64,000 bases of DNA, taken from positions 1,674,001 to 1,738,000 of the forward strand of contig NZ_JAVTSS010000001.1 of NCBI RefSeq assembly GCF_032678705.1, in the 5' to 3' direction. Below the pieces are notes generated by a model. The model saw only the letters and a list, made by a program, of their open reading frames with translations. It was not told where the DNA came from and made no database searches. The position numbers and the translations under genes are program-made. The DNA comes from Pedobacter frigiditerrae. GTDB taxonomy: Bacteria; Bacteroidota; Bacteroidia; Sphingobacteriales; Sphingobacteriaceae. Position 1 is the first letter of the stretch. Every line of letters begins with the position of its first letter. Positions 27,590-35,059 of this stretch are shown here, one piece after another.

Positions 27590-28402
27590 ATGGAGAAACT
27601 TTACCTTTCACAGCTATTCGTCTACCCAATCAAATCACTGGGGGGCATTGCGCTTCAGCAGGGCAATATCAGTACTCGTGGACTTGAACATGACCGAGAA
27701 TGGATGCTGATTGATCAAGAAGGCACTTTCATTACTCAACGAAAACACCACCAGCTTGCGCTCCTTCAAACAAGTATGACTGCTACCACAGTTACTGTGC
27801 AACATAAACACCACCCAGATCAAAACATTTCTTTTCCGATAGCCGAACACCTAGATTTGCCCATCGCAGTAACTGTATGGGATGATCATTGCACAGCTTT
27901 TGAAGTTAATACCGAGGTAAGCCAATGGTTTTCGATCTTCCTACAAATGGATGTCAAACTAGTAAAAATGCTACAAACAGAAAAACGTATAGTTGATCGG
28001 AGATATGCCTTGCATGAAGCAACCGTGGGTTTTGCAGACGCCTACCCTAACCTTATCATCGGAGAATCTTCATTAGACCTATTGAATACAAAGTTAGCGC
28101 ATCAAATTGGCATGGATCGTTTTCGCCCTAACCTCGTCTTTACTGGTGGTGATGCACACCTTGAAGATGAGCTAACTGAATTTTCTATTGGTGAAGTTCA
28201 ATTCTATAGCGCCAAACCTTGTACCCGATGTGTGCTGATCACCGTAAATCAACAGACAGGAGAAAAAGGTCAAGAGCCATTAAAAACATTGGCTACCTAC
28301 AGGAATTTTGGTCAAAAAATACTATTCGGACAAAATATAATGCATACTAACCAAGGCTTATTACGCATTGGAGATGAGATGAAGATTATTAAAAGAAGAT
28401 AG
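27590..28402 (+). CDS. MOSC domain protein (YcbX-like)
   Basis: About 270 residues from MEKLYLSQLFVYPIKSLGG; a longer frame begins at 27539, but its first 17 residues (rich in Cys and Ser) do not fit the family. The N-terminal MOSC_N beta-barrel region has GLEHDREWMLID, FITQRKHHQLALL. The C-terminal MOSC domain has RFRPNLVFTGGDAHLEDEL and the conserved Cys in KPCTRCVLITVN. MOSC proteins bind the molybdenum cofactor, and YcbX reduces N-hydroxylated compounds with partner reductases. No ferredoxin domain is fused here. It is divergent from the SDR gene, with TetR operators in between. Confidence 0.85.
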   Translation: MEKLYLSQLFVYPIKSLGGIALQQGNISTRGLEHDREWMLIDQEGTFITQRKHHQLALLQTSMTATTVTVQHKHHPDQNISFPIAEHLDLPIAVTVWDDHCTAFEVNTEVSQWFSIFLQMDVKLVKMLQTEKRIVDRRYALHEATVGFADAYPNLIIGESSLDLLNTKLAHQIGMDRFRPNLVFTGGDAHLEDELTEFSIGEVQFYSAKPCTRCVLITVNQQTGEKGQEPLKTLATYRNFGQKILFGQNIMHTNQGLLRIGDEMKIIKRR

Positions 28403-28622
28403 TTAAATCTATTTTTAGTTTTTAACAAGCTAAACGTAAAAAAAGAAAGCGACACCTAGAAACGAGTTCCAGCTACCGCTTATCTAAATTAACGCTCTCG
28501 GGAGCAAATATATTAGCATTGTACTTATAGAGTGGTCATTTTATTGTAAGACCAGTATATAATTCCTGTTACGCTCACCACCGCCTTTTTATCTTAGAAT
28601 TACTTGTTCTTACAAGGGTACT

Positions 28623-29291
28623 TTATTTTTTAGCCTTAAGGTTCAAACCAATTTCTACGTCTTTTGATATCATCCAGTTTTCAGGACTTCCCTCGGCTTT
28701 ATAATTAATTCCCCAGGCACTTCTATCAATTACAAACTTAGCAGTTGCACTAACACCCGTAGCAGAAACTTCTACTTTGGCTGGAAATGTGATGTTCAAA
28801 GTACTGTCTTTCAGGGTCAGGTTTCCACTAATCAAATAGTTAGGGTCAGCTAACAAGTTGGATGTTTGAGCGCCTGTAAACGGTTCAACTTTGGTAATCA
28901 CGAACTTTGCAGTAGGATATTTAGCTACATCGAAAAAATCAGGGCTTTTCAAATGTCCTTCCAAATCACTCACTTTTTTATCTTTTTCAGTAACAGAAGC
29001 TGGATCTACCTTTAGCGAACCTAAGTTAACGATAAACTCTCCACCAGTTAATGAATCCTTATCAACTGAGATAGAACCTGAATTGAGGGTAATTTTTCCC
29101 CATCGTGGAGCTAGACCACCTTTGTGGGTAGCTTTCCAATCAACTGAAGTACCAGTAGTGTCTAGTGTTAAGGTCTCACCTTTTTGTGCTGCAGCTGTTT
29201 GCTCCGTAGTTGTTTTCGCACTATCAGTTGAAGAGCCTCCGCAAGATGCGAGTAAAAGTAGCGCCGGTAGCGCAAAAAATAATTTTCTCAT
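28623..29291 (-). CDS. YceI family lipoprotein
   Basis: A 222-residue lipoprotein: signal peptide MRKLFFALPALLLLASCGG with Cys17, then a Ser/Thr-rich linker. The YceI beta-barrel domain (about residues 40-220) has LDTTGTSVDWKATHKGG, GGEFIVNLGSLK, HLKSPDFFDVAKYPTAKF and a C-terminal RSAWGINYKAEG block. YceI proteins bind isoprenoid-like lipids in a hydrophobic tunnel, and many are periplasmic stress proteins. Here it would be anchored in the membrane facing the periplasm. It appears monocistronic, with its own TACTTTTG promoter element upstream. Its natural ligand is unknown. Confidence 0.92.
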   Translation of the reverse strand: MRKLFFALPALLLLASCGGSSTDSAKTTTEQTAAAQKGETLTLDTTGTSVDWKATHKGGLAPRWGKITLNSGSISVDKDSLTGGEFIVNLGSLKVDPASVTEKDKKVSDLEGHLKSPDFFDVAKYPTAKFVITKVEPFTGAQTSNLLADPNYLISGNLTLKDSTLNITFPAKVEVSATGVSATAKFVIDRSAWGINYKAEGSPENWMISKDVEIGLNLKAKK

Positions 29292-29648
29292 AGCTTAAAA
29301 TTTTATTAATAATCAGGTTGATTTCTTGAACCTTTTAAGCTTCAAAAGTAGTGCCCAAATTTTATCTCTCCATTGATCTATGATAATAAATGTCTGTATA
29401 GAAATTATGATGGTTCTTTATTAAATACCTTGGGCTGGGATGGGTAATAAAAAGCGGGTTATTTCATGGTTACCAGTTTCATACGTGAAGCATACATGAA
29501 GCACATACTAAGCACCTTTTTGTATAATGCGTCTCAATACTGTTTTTGTTTGCCATGGACACTTCCAAATCTGTGAGATATCACAAACCTTTAGCAAATT
29601 TCAAAAAGCTCTAATTTTACCCAGTGCAGGAGTCGAAGCATTAGAAAC
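29292..29648. other. Intergenic region between the YceI gene and the tRNA terminator
   Basis: About 350 bp. Apart from the YceI promoter element near its left end I see no gene, tRNA or strong hairpin. The GAAGCATACATGAAGCACAT stretch (29490s) is a short imperfect direct repeat without evident meaning. Confidence 0.5.
29343..29350 (-). promoter_or_regulatory. Bacteroidota-type -7 element of the YceI gene
   Basis: Minus-strand TACTTTTG matches TAnnTTTG exactly, 52 bp upstream of the start codon. A -33 element at the proper spacing was not found. Confidence 0.5.
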
Positions 29649-29682
29649 AAAAAAGCCTAGCACTTACGCACCAGGCTTTTTG
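29649..29682 (-). terminator. Intrinsic terminator of the tRNA-Arg gene
   Basis: Immediately 3' of the tRNA on the minus strand: arms AAAAAGCCTGGTGC and GTGCTAGGCTTTTTT pair fully when G-U wobbles are allowed, around a GTAA loop, and end in a T tract. Confidence 0.8.
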
Positions 29683-29756
29683 TACACCCAATAGGATTCG
29701 AACCTATGACCTACGGTTTAGAAAACCGGTGCTCTATCCAGCTGAGCTATGGATGC
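29683..29756 (-). tRNA. tRNA-Arg (anticodon TCT)
   Basis: 74 nt folding into a cloverleaf. The acceptor arms GCATCCA and TGGGTGT pair with two G-U wobbles. The D arm is GCTC...GAGC, the anticodon loop TTTCTAA gives anticodon TCT (genomic 29720-29722), and the T arm ATAGG-TTCGAAT-CCTAT is perfect. The discriminator is A. CCA is not encoded. The lowest anticodon-stem pair (27-43) is a C-U mismatch. The tRNA decodes AGA and AGG, which are frequent in A+T-rich genomes. Confidence 0.93.
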
Positions 29757-29795
29757 ATAATTAAACAAAACGATAAATCATTCTATTTAATGGTG

Positions 29796-29828
29796 CAAAG
29801 ATATAATTTCTGAAGGATAATTTTCAAA
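29796..29828 (-). promoter_or_regulatory. Promoter of the tRNA-Arg gene
   Basis: Minus-strand -7 element TATCTTTG (complement at 29796-29803) and -33 TTTG (complement at 29825-29828) are 21 bp apart. Both match the Bacteroidota primary-sigma consensus. Transcription should start about 30 nt before the mature tRNA. This is the clearest promoter in the window. Confidence 0.75.
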
Positions 29829-29891
29829 TATTTTTAAAATTATCAGTCATTTAACTAGCCTAAAAAGCTATTGATATTGATTTATAGTCAA

Positions 29892-30755
29892 TTAAGGAAG
29901 AAATTTAGCATAACTAGCAGCATAAGCTTCGTTACGTGGCGCCAGTTGCGTAGCCAGTTTGTAATAATAAGCAGCATCAGTTAACAAATGATTCTCTTCT
30001 AGCATGAATGCTTTTAAATAGGCAGTTTCTGCAGGGCTTGTAGTAATTACATTAGCCAACACTTTATTACGCAATTTCTGATAAGCAACAGTATTTAAAA
30101 AGATAAACACTTTTTTATTCGCACTTTGCTCACCTTTGAAGTCCCAATAATACTTACCTGGTTTTTTTAGCTTTAAGGCAATAGAATCAAGCTTAGCGTA
30201 TTTAGCGGCCTTGCTCTTAAAAATCACATCACCATCTTGTGCGGCATTGTAAACTTCAACCTCGGCTATTCTACCTTGTTTCCAATAGAGTTTTAATGGA
30301 CCATTATTGTAATAAATCGTGTCGATATATAATTTCGAAAAGCTATTGCCCCTACTTACTGCACCATAAGTTTTCATATAAGACCTTGGGTCTTTATCTG
30401 GCGTTATGTGTTTATGCGCAAAAGAGTTCCAGATGTATTTAAAATAAGCTGTAGAAGCTGATGTACTTTGTTTGGCACAAGAAGGTAAATCGTTTACTGA
30501 TTTACTCATCTTGGTTTTTAACTGAACCACAGAGAAGTTTGCACAAACCAAAGCCAATTGTGTTTGATCTGGAATAGAAATCTGGTCTGTTTTATAAAGC
30601 TGGTCGCCCTTTTTAAGGATAACGGCTTTACCTAAAACTATTTTAGCTGCCTTGCCACTGTTATAAAAAACAACATAAGCAGGATCGTCTGCAAGTGATT
30701 GCAAACTGAAACAAATCAATAAGATGGGCAAAAGCCTAAAAATTTTACTAATCAT
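29892..30755 (-). CDS. Secreted FecR-like and TPR-like protein paired with CHASE2
   Basis: About 287 residues from MISKIFRLLPILLICF; the frame is open further upstream to 30833 but that part lies inside the CHASE2 gene and lacks a signal. A signal peptide ends near SLADDPAY. The next 80 residues (GKAVILKKGDQLYKTDQISI then TQLALVCANFSVVQL) resemble a FecR-type beta domain. The C-terminus (ETAYLKAFMLEENHLLTDAA then YYYKLATQLAPRNEAYA) looks like a TPR repeat. It would be periplasmic. Its start codon overlaps the CHASE2 stop by 8 bp (ATGATTAG), so translation is coupled. A role as partner or ligand-binding companion of CHASE2 is inferred from this and from FecR-CHASE2 association in other bacteria. 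Confidence 0.6.
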   Translation of the reverse strand: MISKIFRLLPILLICFSLQSLADDPAYVVFYNSGKAAKIVLGKAVILKKGDQLYKTDQISIPDQTQLALVCANFSVVQLKTKMSKSVNDLPSCAKQSTSASTAYFKYIWNSFAHKHITPDKDPRSYMKTYGAVSRGNSFSKLYIDTIYYNNGPLKLYWKQGRIAEVEVYNAAQDGDVIFKSKAAKYAKLDSIALKLKKPGKYYWDFKGEQSANKKVFIFLNTVAYQKLRNKVLANVITTSPAETAYLKAFMLEENHLLTDAAYYYKLATQLAPRNEAYAASYAKFLP

Positions 30756-31908
30756 GTTTGTGCGTAAAAATGGTTTTATATCCTTTTTTCTTATGTAACC
30801 AAGTAGCAAATGCCTCGTAGAAGTACAATACATCTACCGCTAAAATAATAGCAGCTAATGTAGCGGTCATGTTCATCTGCGTATCAAACTGATGGAAGAA
30901 CAACAATCCAATATACACAAAAAACACCGCCGAGATGATTTGCGCTATTTTAGCTAACAAATGAAACCAAATATGGTTGTCTAAATAATCCTTAATAAAT
31001 AATGACATGTGCAACCAGCAAAGCAAAAAGGCTATGCTCCACATCAACCAAGCTGGCATCCTATGTATATAGTCCTGATCTTGCACCATACCGATGATAT
31101 TAGCGTGTATAAAGACACCATTCATATCCGGCAATGCTCTACCAGTATATTTCTCGTTCATTGGTGTAAAGTGTTTATCCTCTACATCATTTACACTGTT
31201 AGAAACATAACCCAACAACACAATCTTATGAGCGAACACACTTGGAACTGCTTTGCCAGCAATTAAATCCATTCCATCAATAATTAAGTATTTATCCGCT
31301 TTGCGTTTGTAATTAATGATTTCTGTGGTGCTTTTGCGTTTTAAGATTCCTTTATAGTTATTAGGATCTGCAACTTTTAATACAGCAACAGCAAATGCAG
31401 GCACTTGTTCTTTTTTATCAACAGGCGTAAAATGCCTAATTACTCCTTCCTCCTGACCAACAAAATTGGCAAAACCTTTATTTGCACTTTGTTTATAGAA
31501 ATATCCTCTTCCACCTTGTGCATTGATATTATAGGCGCCTATTAATTTTTTATTGTTGCTAAACAGCTTTGATAATAGACTATCTCCAACTGCATCCTTT
31601 TTGTCATTAAACAAGATATCAACGCCTATTGCCTTTGGGTTTTGTGCATCAACAGCAACAATCATTGCCGCTATGTCTTGTCTATTACCTTGGCCAACAT
31701 TAACAATCACGATATTGGTATCTGTTGGCGTATTTTCGTTTTTATGCATTTTAGCATAGGCTAAATCATTATAATCGAAATCGCTCAGCGCCAAATGAAT
31801 AGGATCCAAGAAATGGGTATTGATAGGAATAAAAGAGAAAAAGCCCATCACTATAAATACGGCGATAGTGGCAAATAAAGTGTCTCTTTTAAAAAGGTAT
31901 TTAAACAT
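30748..31908 (-). CDS. CHASE2-domain membrane protein without an output domain
   Basis: A 386-residue inner-membrane protein. One membrane helix (about residues 12-30, FATIAVFIVMGFFSFIPI) precedes an extracytoplasmic CHASE2 domain (about 40-275), recognised by IVIVNVGQGNRQDIAAMI, KAIGVDILF, KIVLLGYV and DKHFTPMN...GVFIHANII. Three membrane helices follow (about 283-375). The usual kinase, cyclase or GGDEF output module after CHASE2 is missing; only about 15 basic residues remain. It is the first gene of a coupled pair with a FecR-like secreted protein. It may act as a scaffold or sensor that signals through another protein. A candidate -7 element (minus TATTTTTG, 32011-32018) lies about 100 bp upstream. 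Confidence 0.8.
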   Translation of the reverse strand: MFKYLFKRDTLFATIAVFIVMGFFSFIPINTHFLDPIHLALSDFDYNDLAYAKMHKNENTPTDTNIVIVNVGQGNRQDIAAMIVAVDAQNPKAIGVDILFNDKKDAVGDSLLSKLFSNNKKLIGAYNINAQGGRGYFYKQSANKGFANFVGQEEGVIRHFTPVDKKEQVPAFAVAVLKVADPNNYKGILKRKSTTEIINYKRKADKYLIIDGMDLIAGKAVPSVFAHKIVLLGYVSNSVNDVEDKHFTPMNEKYTGRALPDMNGVFIHANIIGMVQDQDYIHRMPAWLMWSIAFLLCWLHMSLFIKDYLDNHIWFHLLAKIAQIISAVFFVYIGLLFFHQFDTQMNMTATLAAIILAVDVLYFYEAFATWLHKKKGYKTIFTHKHD

Positions 31909-32086
31909 GTTGTTGCAATTTGAAGGCTATTAAAATAGATTGTGCCGCAAGATAGGATTTTATGCTTTTATGGGTAAATTTTAAAGCTAAAATACTTATT
32001 AATAATCCTACAAAAATACCTAGAAGTGGGTATTTTTTTTGGTGAAAATAGGCTGTAGTTTTAGCTAAACTTTAAAGAACAAAAAA

Positions 32087-32491
32087 ATGAAAACAAAAAA
32101 CTTAATTGTATGCGCAATGATCGCATTTATGGCAGTAGCATTCTCATCAACCAGTGCGTTTGCTCAAAAGACAGTAGAAGTTAAATCTACAGCAGCTGTT
32201 AAATCTAGAGGTGCGAACCCTAAAATTAAAGTAGATGCGCAAGCTTCTGATGCTAAACCAGTAGTTAAATCTCGTGGTGCTGCTTGTAGCGTTAAATTTG
32301 ACAACTACACTGGACTTTATGTAAAAGTTTACGTTGATGGTTACTACAAAGGTACTGTAAGTCCTTGGAGTGCTGGAACAGTTACTGTTGGTGATGGTTA
32401 TACTACTATTTACTGCGTAAGTGCGGGTGGTACTAGAGAGTGGAATGCAAGTGGAGATTGTAGAACATCATACGTTTACACGTTGAAATAA
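32087..32491 (+). CDS. Small secreted protein, paralogue 1 of a tandem pair
   Basis: A 134-residue exported protein of unknown function. The signal peptide ends in SAFAQ. The N-terminal linker (about residues 27-65) repeats the motif VKSRGA twice. The C-terminal domain of about 70 residues has FDNYTGLYVKVYVDGYYKGT, SPW, and VSAGGTREW...ASGDCRT. Two cysteines bracketing the domain (ACSVKF and GDCRT) may form a disulphide; a third (YCVSAG) is not shared with the paralogue. The strand pattern and VDGYYKG loop recall PEGA-type surface beta domains, by eye only. It diverges from the CHASE2 gene, 178 bp away. Confidence 0.65.
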   Translation: MKTKNLIVCAMIAFMAVAFSSTSAFAQKTVEVKSTAAVKSRGANPKIKVDAQASDAKPVVKSRGAACSVKFDNYTGLYVKVYVDGYYKGTVSPWSAGTVTVGDGYTTIYCVSAGGTREWNASGDCRTSYVYTLK

Positions 32492-32514
32492 ACGAGTTCG
32501 CTCTCAACATAAAG

Positions 32515-32546
32515 AAGTCCCCGCCTAATGGTTGGGACTTTTTTAT
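32515..32546 (+). terminator. Intrinsic terminator between the small secreted paralogues
   Basis: Arms AAGTCCC and GGGACTT with an inner CC/GG pair and a TTTTTT tail. A diverged copy of the same segment follows the second paralogue (about 33000-33030), where the stem no longer pairs well. Confidence 0.75.
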
Positions 32547-32583
32547 TGTTAAATTATTGGGAGATTATTTTTAAATTAAAACC

Positions 32584-32976
32584 ATGAAGAATAACTTACA
32601 AATCTGGTTAACTGTTATCATGATGCTTTTAGGAGCTAATGTTTTTGGTCAGCAAATAAAGAAAGTTGAGATACAATCTACAGCGGTTGTAAAATCAAGA
32701 GGTGCAAATCCAAAGATTAAAAGCGACATTCCTGCTGTTGATGTTCCTATTGCAAAAGCCAGAGGTGGTTGTACCATAAAATTTGATAATTACACTGGAC
32801 TTTACATCAGAGTATATGTTGATGGATATTATAAAGGTACAATTAGTCCTTGGGGTAATGCTACAGTCACTACAACCGATGGATATAGTTCAGTATATTT
32901 AGTAAGTGCAGGTGGTACTAGGGAATGGACAGCCAGTGGCGATTGCAGGACTATTTGGAATTATACGCTGAAATAA
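32584..32976 (+). CDS. Small secreted protein, paralogue 2 of a tandem pair
   Basis: A 130-residue exported protein, clearly a duplicate of the gene upstream. The signal peptide ends near NVFGQ. The linker again has VKSRGANPKIK and a second, changed copy (AKARGG). The domain has CTIKFDNYTGLYIRVYVDGY, SPWGN, YLVSAGGTREW and ASGDCRT, ending WNYTLK. The two cysteines in CTIKF and GDCRT are kept, which supports a disulphide; the third cysteine of paralogue 1 is Leu here. Function is unknown. The high domain identity against a less similar signal peptide suggests selection on the exported part. Confidence 0.65.
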   Translation: MKNNLQIWLTVIMMLLGANVFGQQIKKVEIQSTAVVKSRGANPKIKSDIPAVDVPIAKARGGCTIKFDNYTGLYIRVYVDGYYKGTISPWGNATVTTTDGYSSVYLVSAGGTREWTASGDCRTIWNYTLK

Positions 32977-33200
32977 ACAATTTGCTCTAAACATGATAAG
33001 TACCCGCCCCATTGGTTGGATTTTTTTATTACTATATATCTTCATTGTGCGGGATGTGCCCATTCGATTAGGCATTTTAAACCGTATTGCATTCTTATTT
33101 ACCTAGCGAACGCATTACGATTGCCGGTCGAGCTGGCAATGACGAAACGCATATTTCTAGCCGAAAACGATAATCTGCGAATCTGCGGCTTTACCATGGC
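32977..33200. other. Intergenic segment with decayed terminator copy and dispersed repeat
   Basis: After the second paralogue comes a diverged copy of the first paralogue's terminator region. At about 33111-33150 there is a repeat with hairpin arms ATTGCC (33120-33125) and GGCAAT (33135-33140) followed by GACGAA, related on the minus strand to the GTCATTGC family found elsewhere in the window. A 70-residue open frame crosses it and is not believed. Confidence 0.5.
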
Positions 33201-34232
33201 TTACAAAGAATTCCTCAAATTCAAATAAAATGGAACCTCTATCTTATCTGTCTTGTTTTCTAATATCAAGTTTGCGGCTTGTTCACCTAATTGTTTAAAA
33301 TCTGTAGAGATGGTAGTTACACCATCCAGTATAATGCGTTTTAATGGCGTTTCGTTATAAGAAATCACGCCCACATCCTTCCCTATTTTTAGTTGTAGGG
33401 CGATTAATCTTTCAATTAAAATCACCAGATCGTCTTCCATTAGGTTAATGTACACTTCGCCCACATTAATTTCTTCTTCCTTAATATTATGAATCACCTT
33501 GTGGTTAAAGGCATACTGCTGACAAAACCTATAAAAGCCTGTTAAAATTTCTTTTGGGAAATAACTGTCTTTAGGGAAAATGATTTTTAAGGTATGATAA
33601 TTAGATAATTTACTTAAGGCTTGCTCTAATGCCGCATAAATATCTTGAGAAAAGTTTTCGTACACTGCACCATATTCTCCTGTAATACCCGGCAATAACT
33701 TATCAAGGATAATTAATTTCTCTTTTGGGATAGTATTAATGATATCTGGTGCATTATCTCCTCCCTCATTAAAGTGTGGAATAATGACAAAATGAGAATA
33801 GTCGCTCTTTTTACTAATCAGCAATTTTTTAAACAGGGCGAAGTCATTGTTGTAAATGTAAAAATCGATTACCGCTTGCTCCCCAATTGCTTTTGTAAAT
33901 GAATCGTATATGATTTTTTTGTGTGTAGAAAGTTTGTTGAACAATAAACAAATCTTTAATGTTCTGGCAAAATCCGTATTCACTATAAAATAACCCTTAC
34001 CAGGAACAGATTCTACCACACCTAATTTACGCAAGTGCCTGTAGCCCTTTTCTGCGGTATCCCTAGAAATTTCTAATTGGAAACTTAGCTCGTTAATAGA
34101 AGGTAAAAGGCTGTTTTTCTTTAACTTACCACTTGCTATAGCAGATAAGATGGCGTTGGTTAACTGCTTATATTTAGGTGTCGATGAGTACTCATCAACG
34201 CTGATATGTGCTATTAAATCTTCTGGTTTCAA
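33201..34232 (-). CDS. GntR-type HTH regulator with periplasmic-binding-protein sensor domain
   Basis: A 343-residue regulator. Residues about 15-85 form a GntR winged helix (KYKQLTNAILSAIASGKL, LPSINELSFQLEISRDTAEK, VESVPGKGYFIV). The remaining 250 residues resemble the LacI-type sugar-binding core (LIILDKLLPG, GVISYNETPLKRII, GVTTISTDFKQLGEQAANLI). This GntR-plus-LacI-core build is that of AraR-like sugar sensors. It is the last gene on the side of the rhamnose catabolic genes, separated from them by an 827-bp repeat-rich gap, and is the best candidate for a rhamnose-responsive regulator. Ligand and operators are inferred; the sugar is not evident from the sequence. Confidence 0.83.
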   Translation of the reverse strand: MKPEDLIAHISVDEYSSTPKYKQLTNAILSAIASGKLKKNSLLPSINELSFQLEISRDTAEKGYRHLRKLGVVESVPGKGYFIVNTDFARTLKICLLFNKLSTHKKIIYDSFTKAIGEQAVIDFYIYNNDFALFKKLLISKKSDYSHFVIIPHFNEGGDNAPDIINTIPKEKLIILDKLLPGITGEYGAVYENFSQDIYAALEQALSKLSNYHTLKIIFPKDSYFPKEILTGFYRFCQQYAFNHKVIHNIKEEEINVGEVYINLMEDDLVILIERLIALQLKIGKDVGVISYNETPLKRIILDGVTTISTDFKQLGEQAANLILENKTDKIEVPFYLNLRNSL

Positions 34233-34281
34233 AGTATTTATATTTTCCCTAAGGTAAGTAAATTTTAGGATTTAAAGACTT

Positions 34282-34344
34282 CGTCATTGAGAAAGCCTGC
34301 TCCGTCATTGCGAGGTCGATTTTTCATAGCCCGTGGCAATCTGC
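34282..34344 (+). repeat. Dispersed CGTCATTGCGAGG-type element
   Basis: CGTCATTGCGAGGTCGA starts at 34303 and the element ends in GGCAATCTGC. A truncated first copy, CGTCATTGAGAAAGCCTGC, precedes it. Related copies on the minus strand lie at 34991-35047 and 48381-48427. Confidence 0.65.
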
Positions 34345-34475
34345 TTTGTTTTGAGGTTATATGAAAATCAGGAACAGCGGCTCTTTTTAACTGTAGTCGG
34401 GCTCATACGCTGCAATCTTTTTGTGCCTTCGCTTCACTACGGCTAAAAACAAAAAGGATTTTCGCTACTATCCCG

Positions 34476-34494
34476 CCTGCCTGCGGTAGGCAGG
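34476..34494. repeat. CCTGCCT/AGGCAGG palindromic element
   Basis: Seven-bp perfect arms around GCGGT. This GC-rich palindrome stands out from the AT-rich setting and is of a type often dispersed in Bacteroidota intergenic DNA. Confidence 0.55.
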
Positions 34495-34581
34495 TTTATT
34501 TAATGCAGGCTTTTGCTACTATTTAAGGTTGCATATCGGTTAAAGAATGTGGCCTAAAGCCTAAATTTATTTTTTTATTAT

Positions 34582-34601
34582 CCGTTGGCTAAAGCCAACG
34601 G
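34582..34601. repeat. CCGTTGGCT/AGCCAACGG palindrome
   Basis: Nine-bp perfect arms separated by AA. A partial copy of one arm (TTTAGCCAAC) lies about 40 bp further right, suggesting a repeated element. Confidence 0.6.
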
Positions 34602-34711
34602 CAATGAAATCCTTAATCTATTCATTCGGTTCTGCTTTAGCCAACCTTCATAGAGATGATGTTAAGGCATTACCACATCCCAAGAACTCCTAACTTTATT
34701 ATATAAACCTT

Positions 34712-34729
34712 TCCCGATAGCTATCGGGA
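34712..34729. repeat. Perfect 18-bp palindrome TCCCGATAGCTATCGGGA
   Basis: An uninterrupted palindrome without spacer. The CTCCCGAT that follows 12 bp later repeats one arm. It sits in the repeat-rich gap and far from any start codon, so a repeat element is more likely than an operator. Confidence 0.6.
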
Positions 34730-34907
34730 GAAATGGAAAGCTCCCGATTTAAGCTCAATTATCCATTGTTTTTAATTGTGTGCTTGCTTGTTTCACAGGT
34801 TTCATCGGGACTTGGAATGAAAAGAAGGGCTCAATTATCCTAAGAACCACTGAAGATGCTTTTCTAATAAAGAAATCACTTGCTTCAGCCTTAATAGTTT
34901 TATGGAA

Positions 34908-34946
34908 CCCCAAAAGGAACAAAATTAGCTTTTGCTCCTTTTGGGG
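34908..34946. repeat. Long stem-loop, 17-bp arms
   Basis: Arms CCCCAAAAGGAACAAAA and TTTTGCTCCTTTTGGGG pair with one mismatch around a 5-nt loop TTAGC. A terminator role is possible, but no gene ends nearby on plus and the kinase gene ends 114 bp to the right on minus, so it could act as a distal terminator for the rhamnose operon. Confidence 0.6.
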
Positions 34947-34990
34947 ATTATTTTAACAGGTATGATTGCATTATAGTCAGTTCCAATAAC

Positions 34991-35047
34991 AGGGAGATTG
35001 CTTCGCTCCCCATTTCTAAACACCCTTGCTTCAGCTCGCAATGACGA
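34991..35047 (-). repeat. Dispersed CGTCATTGCGAG-type element
   Basis: On plus it runs AGGGAGATTGCTTCGCTCCC through to TCGCAATGACGA. It is the same family as 48381-48427, with the same two ends and a different middle. It ends 12 bp before the kinase stop codon region. Confidence 0.7.
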
Positions 35048-35059
35048 AAAGTTTATACC

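Larger units (their letters stand above)
34233..35059. other. 827-bp repeat-rich intergenic region
   Basis: No gene was found between the GntR regulator and the sugar kinase. The stretch holds at least six palindromic or dispersed repeat elements, listed separately, plus phrases such as GGCTAAAAACAAAAAGGATT and a partial TTTAGCCAAC copy near 34640. It looks like a sink for short dispersed repeats and not like a decayed gene. Confidence 0.65.

Noticed and set aside
29892-30833. Longer start of the FecR-like protein.
   Set aside because: The extra 26 residues would lie inside the CHASE2 gene and precede a good signal peptide at MISKIF; the ATG overlapping the CHASE2 stop is preferred.
33016-33228. 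A 70-residue plus-strand frame.
   Set aside because: It crosses a decayed terminator copy and a dispersed repeat and runs into the 3' end of the GntR gene; no signal or motif.
34908-34946. Attenuator or riboswitch for the kinase gene.
   Set aside because: The kinase gene ends, not begins, at this side; the element lies after its stop codon region among repeats.
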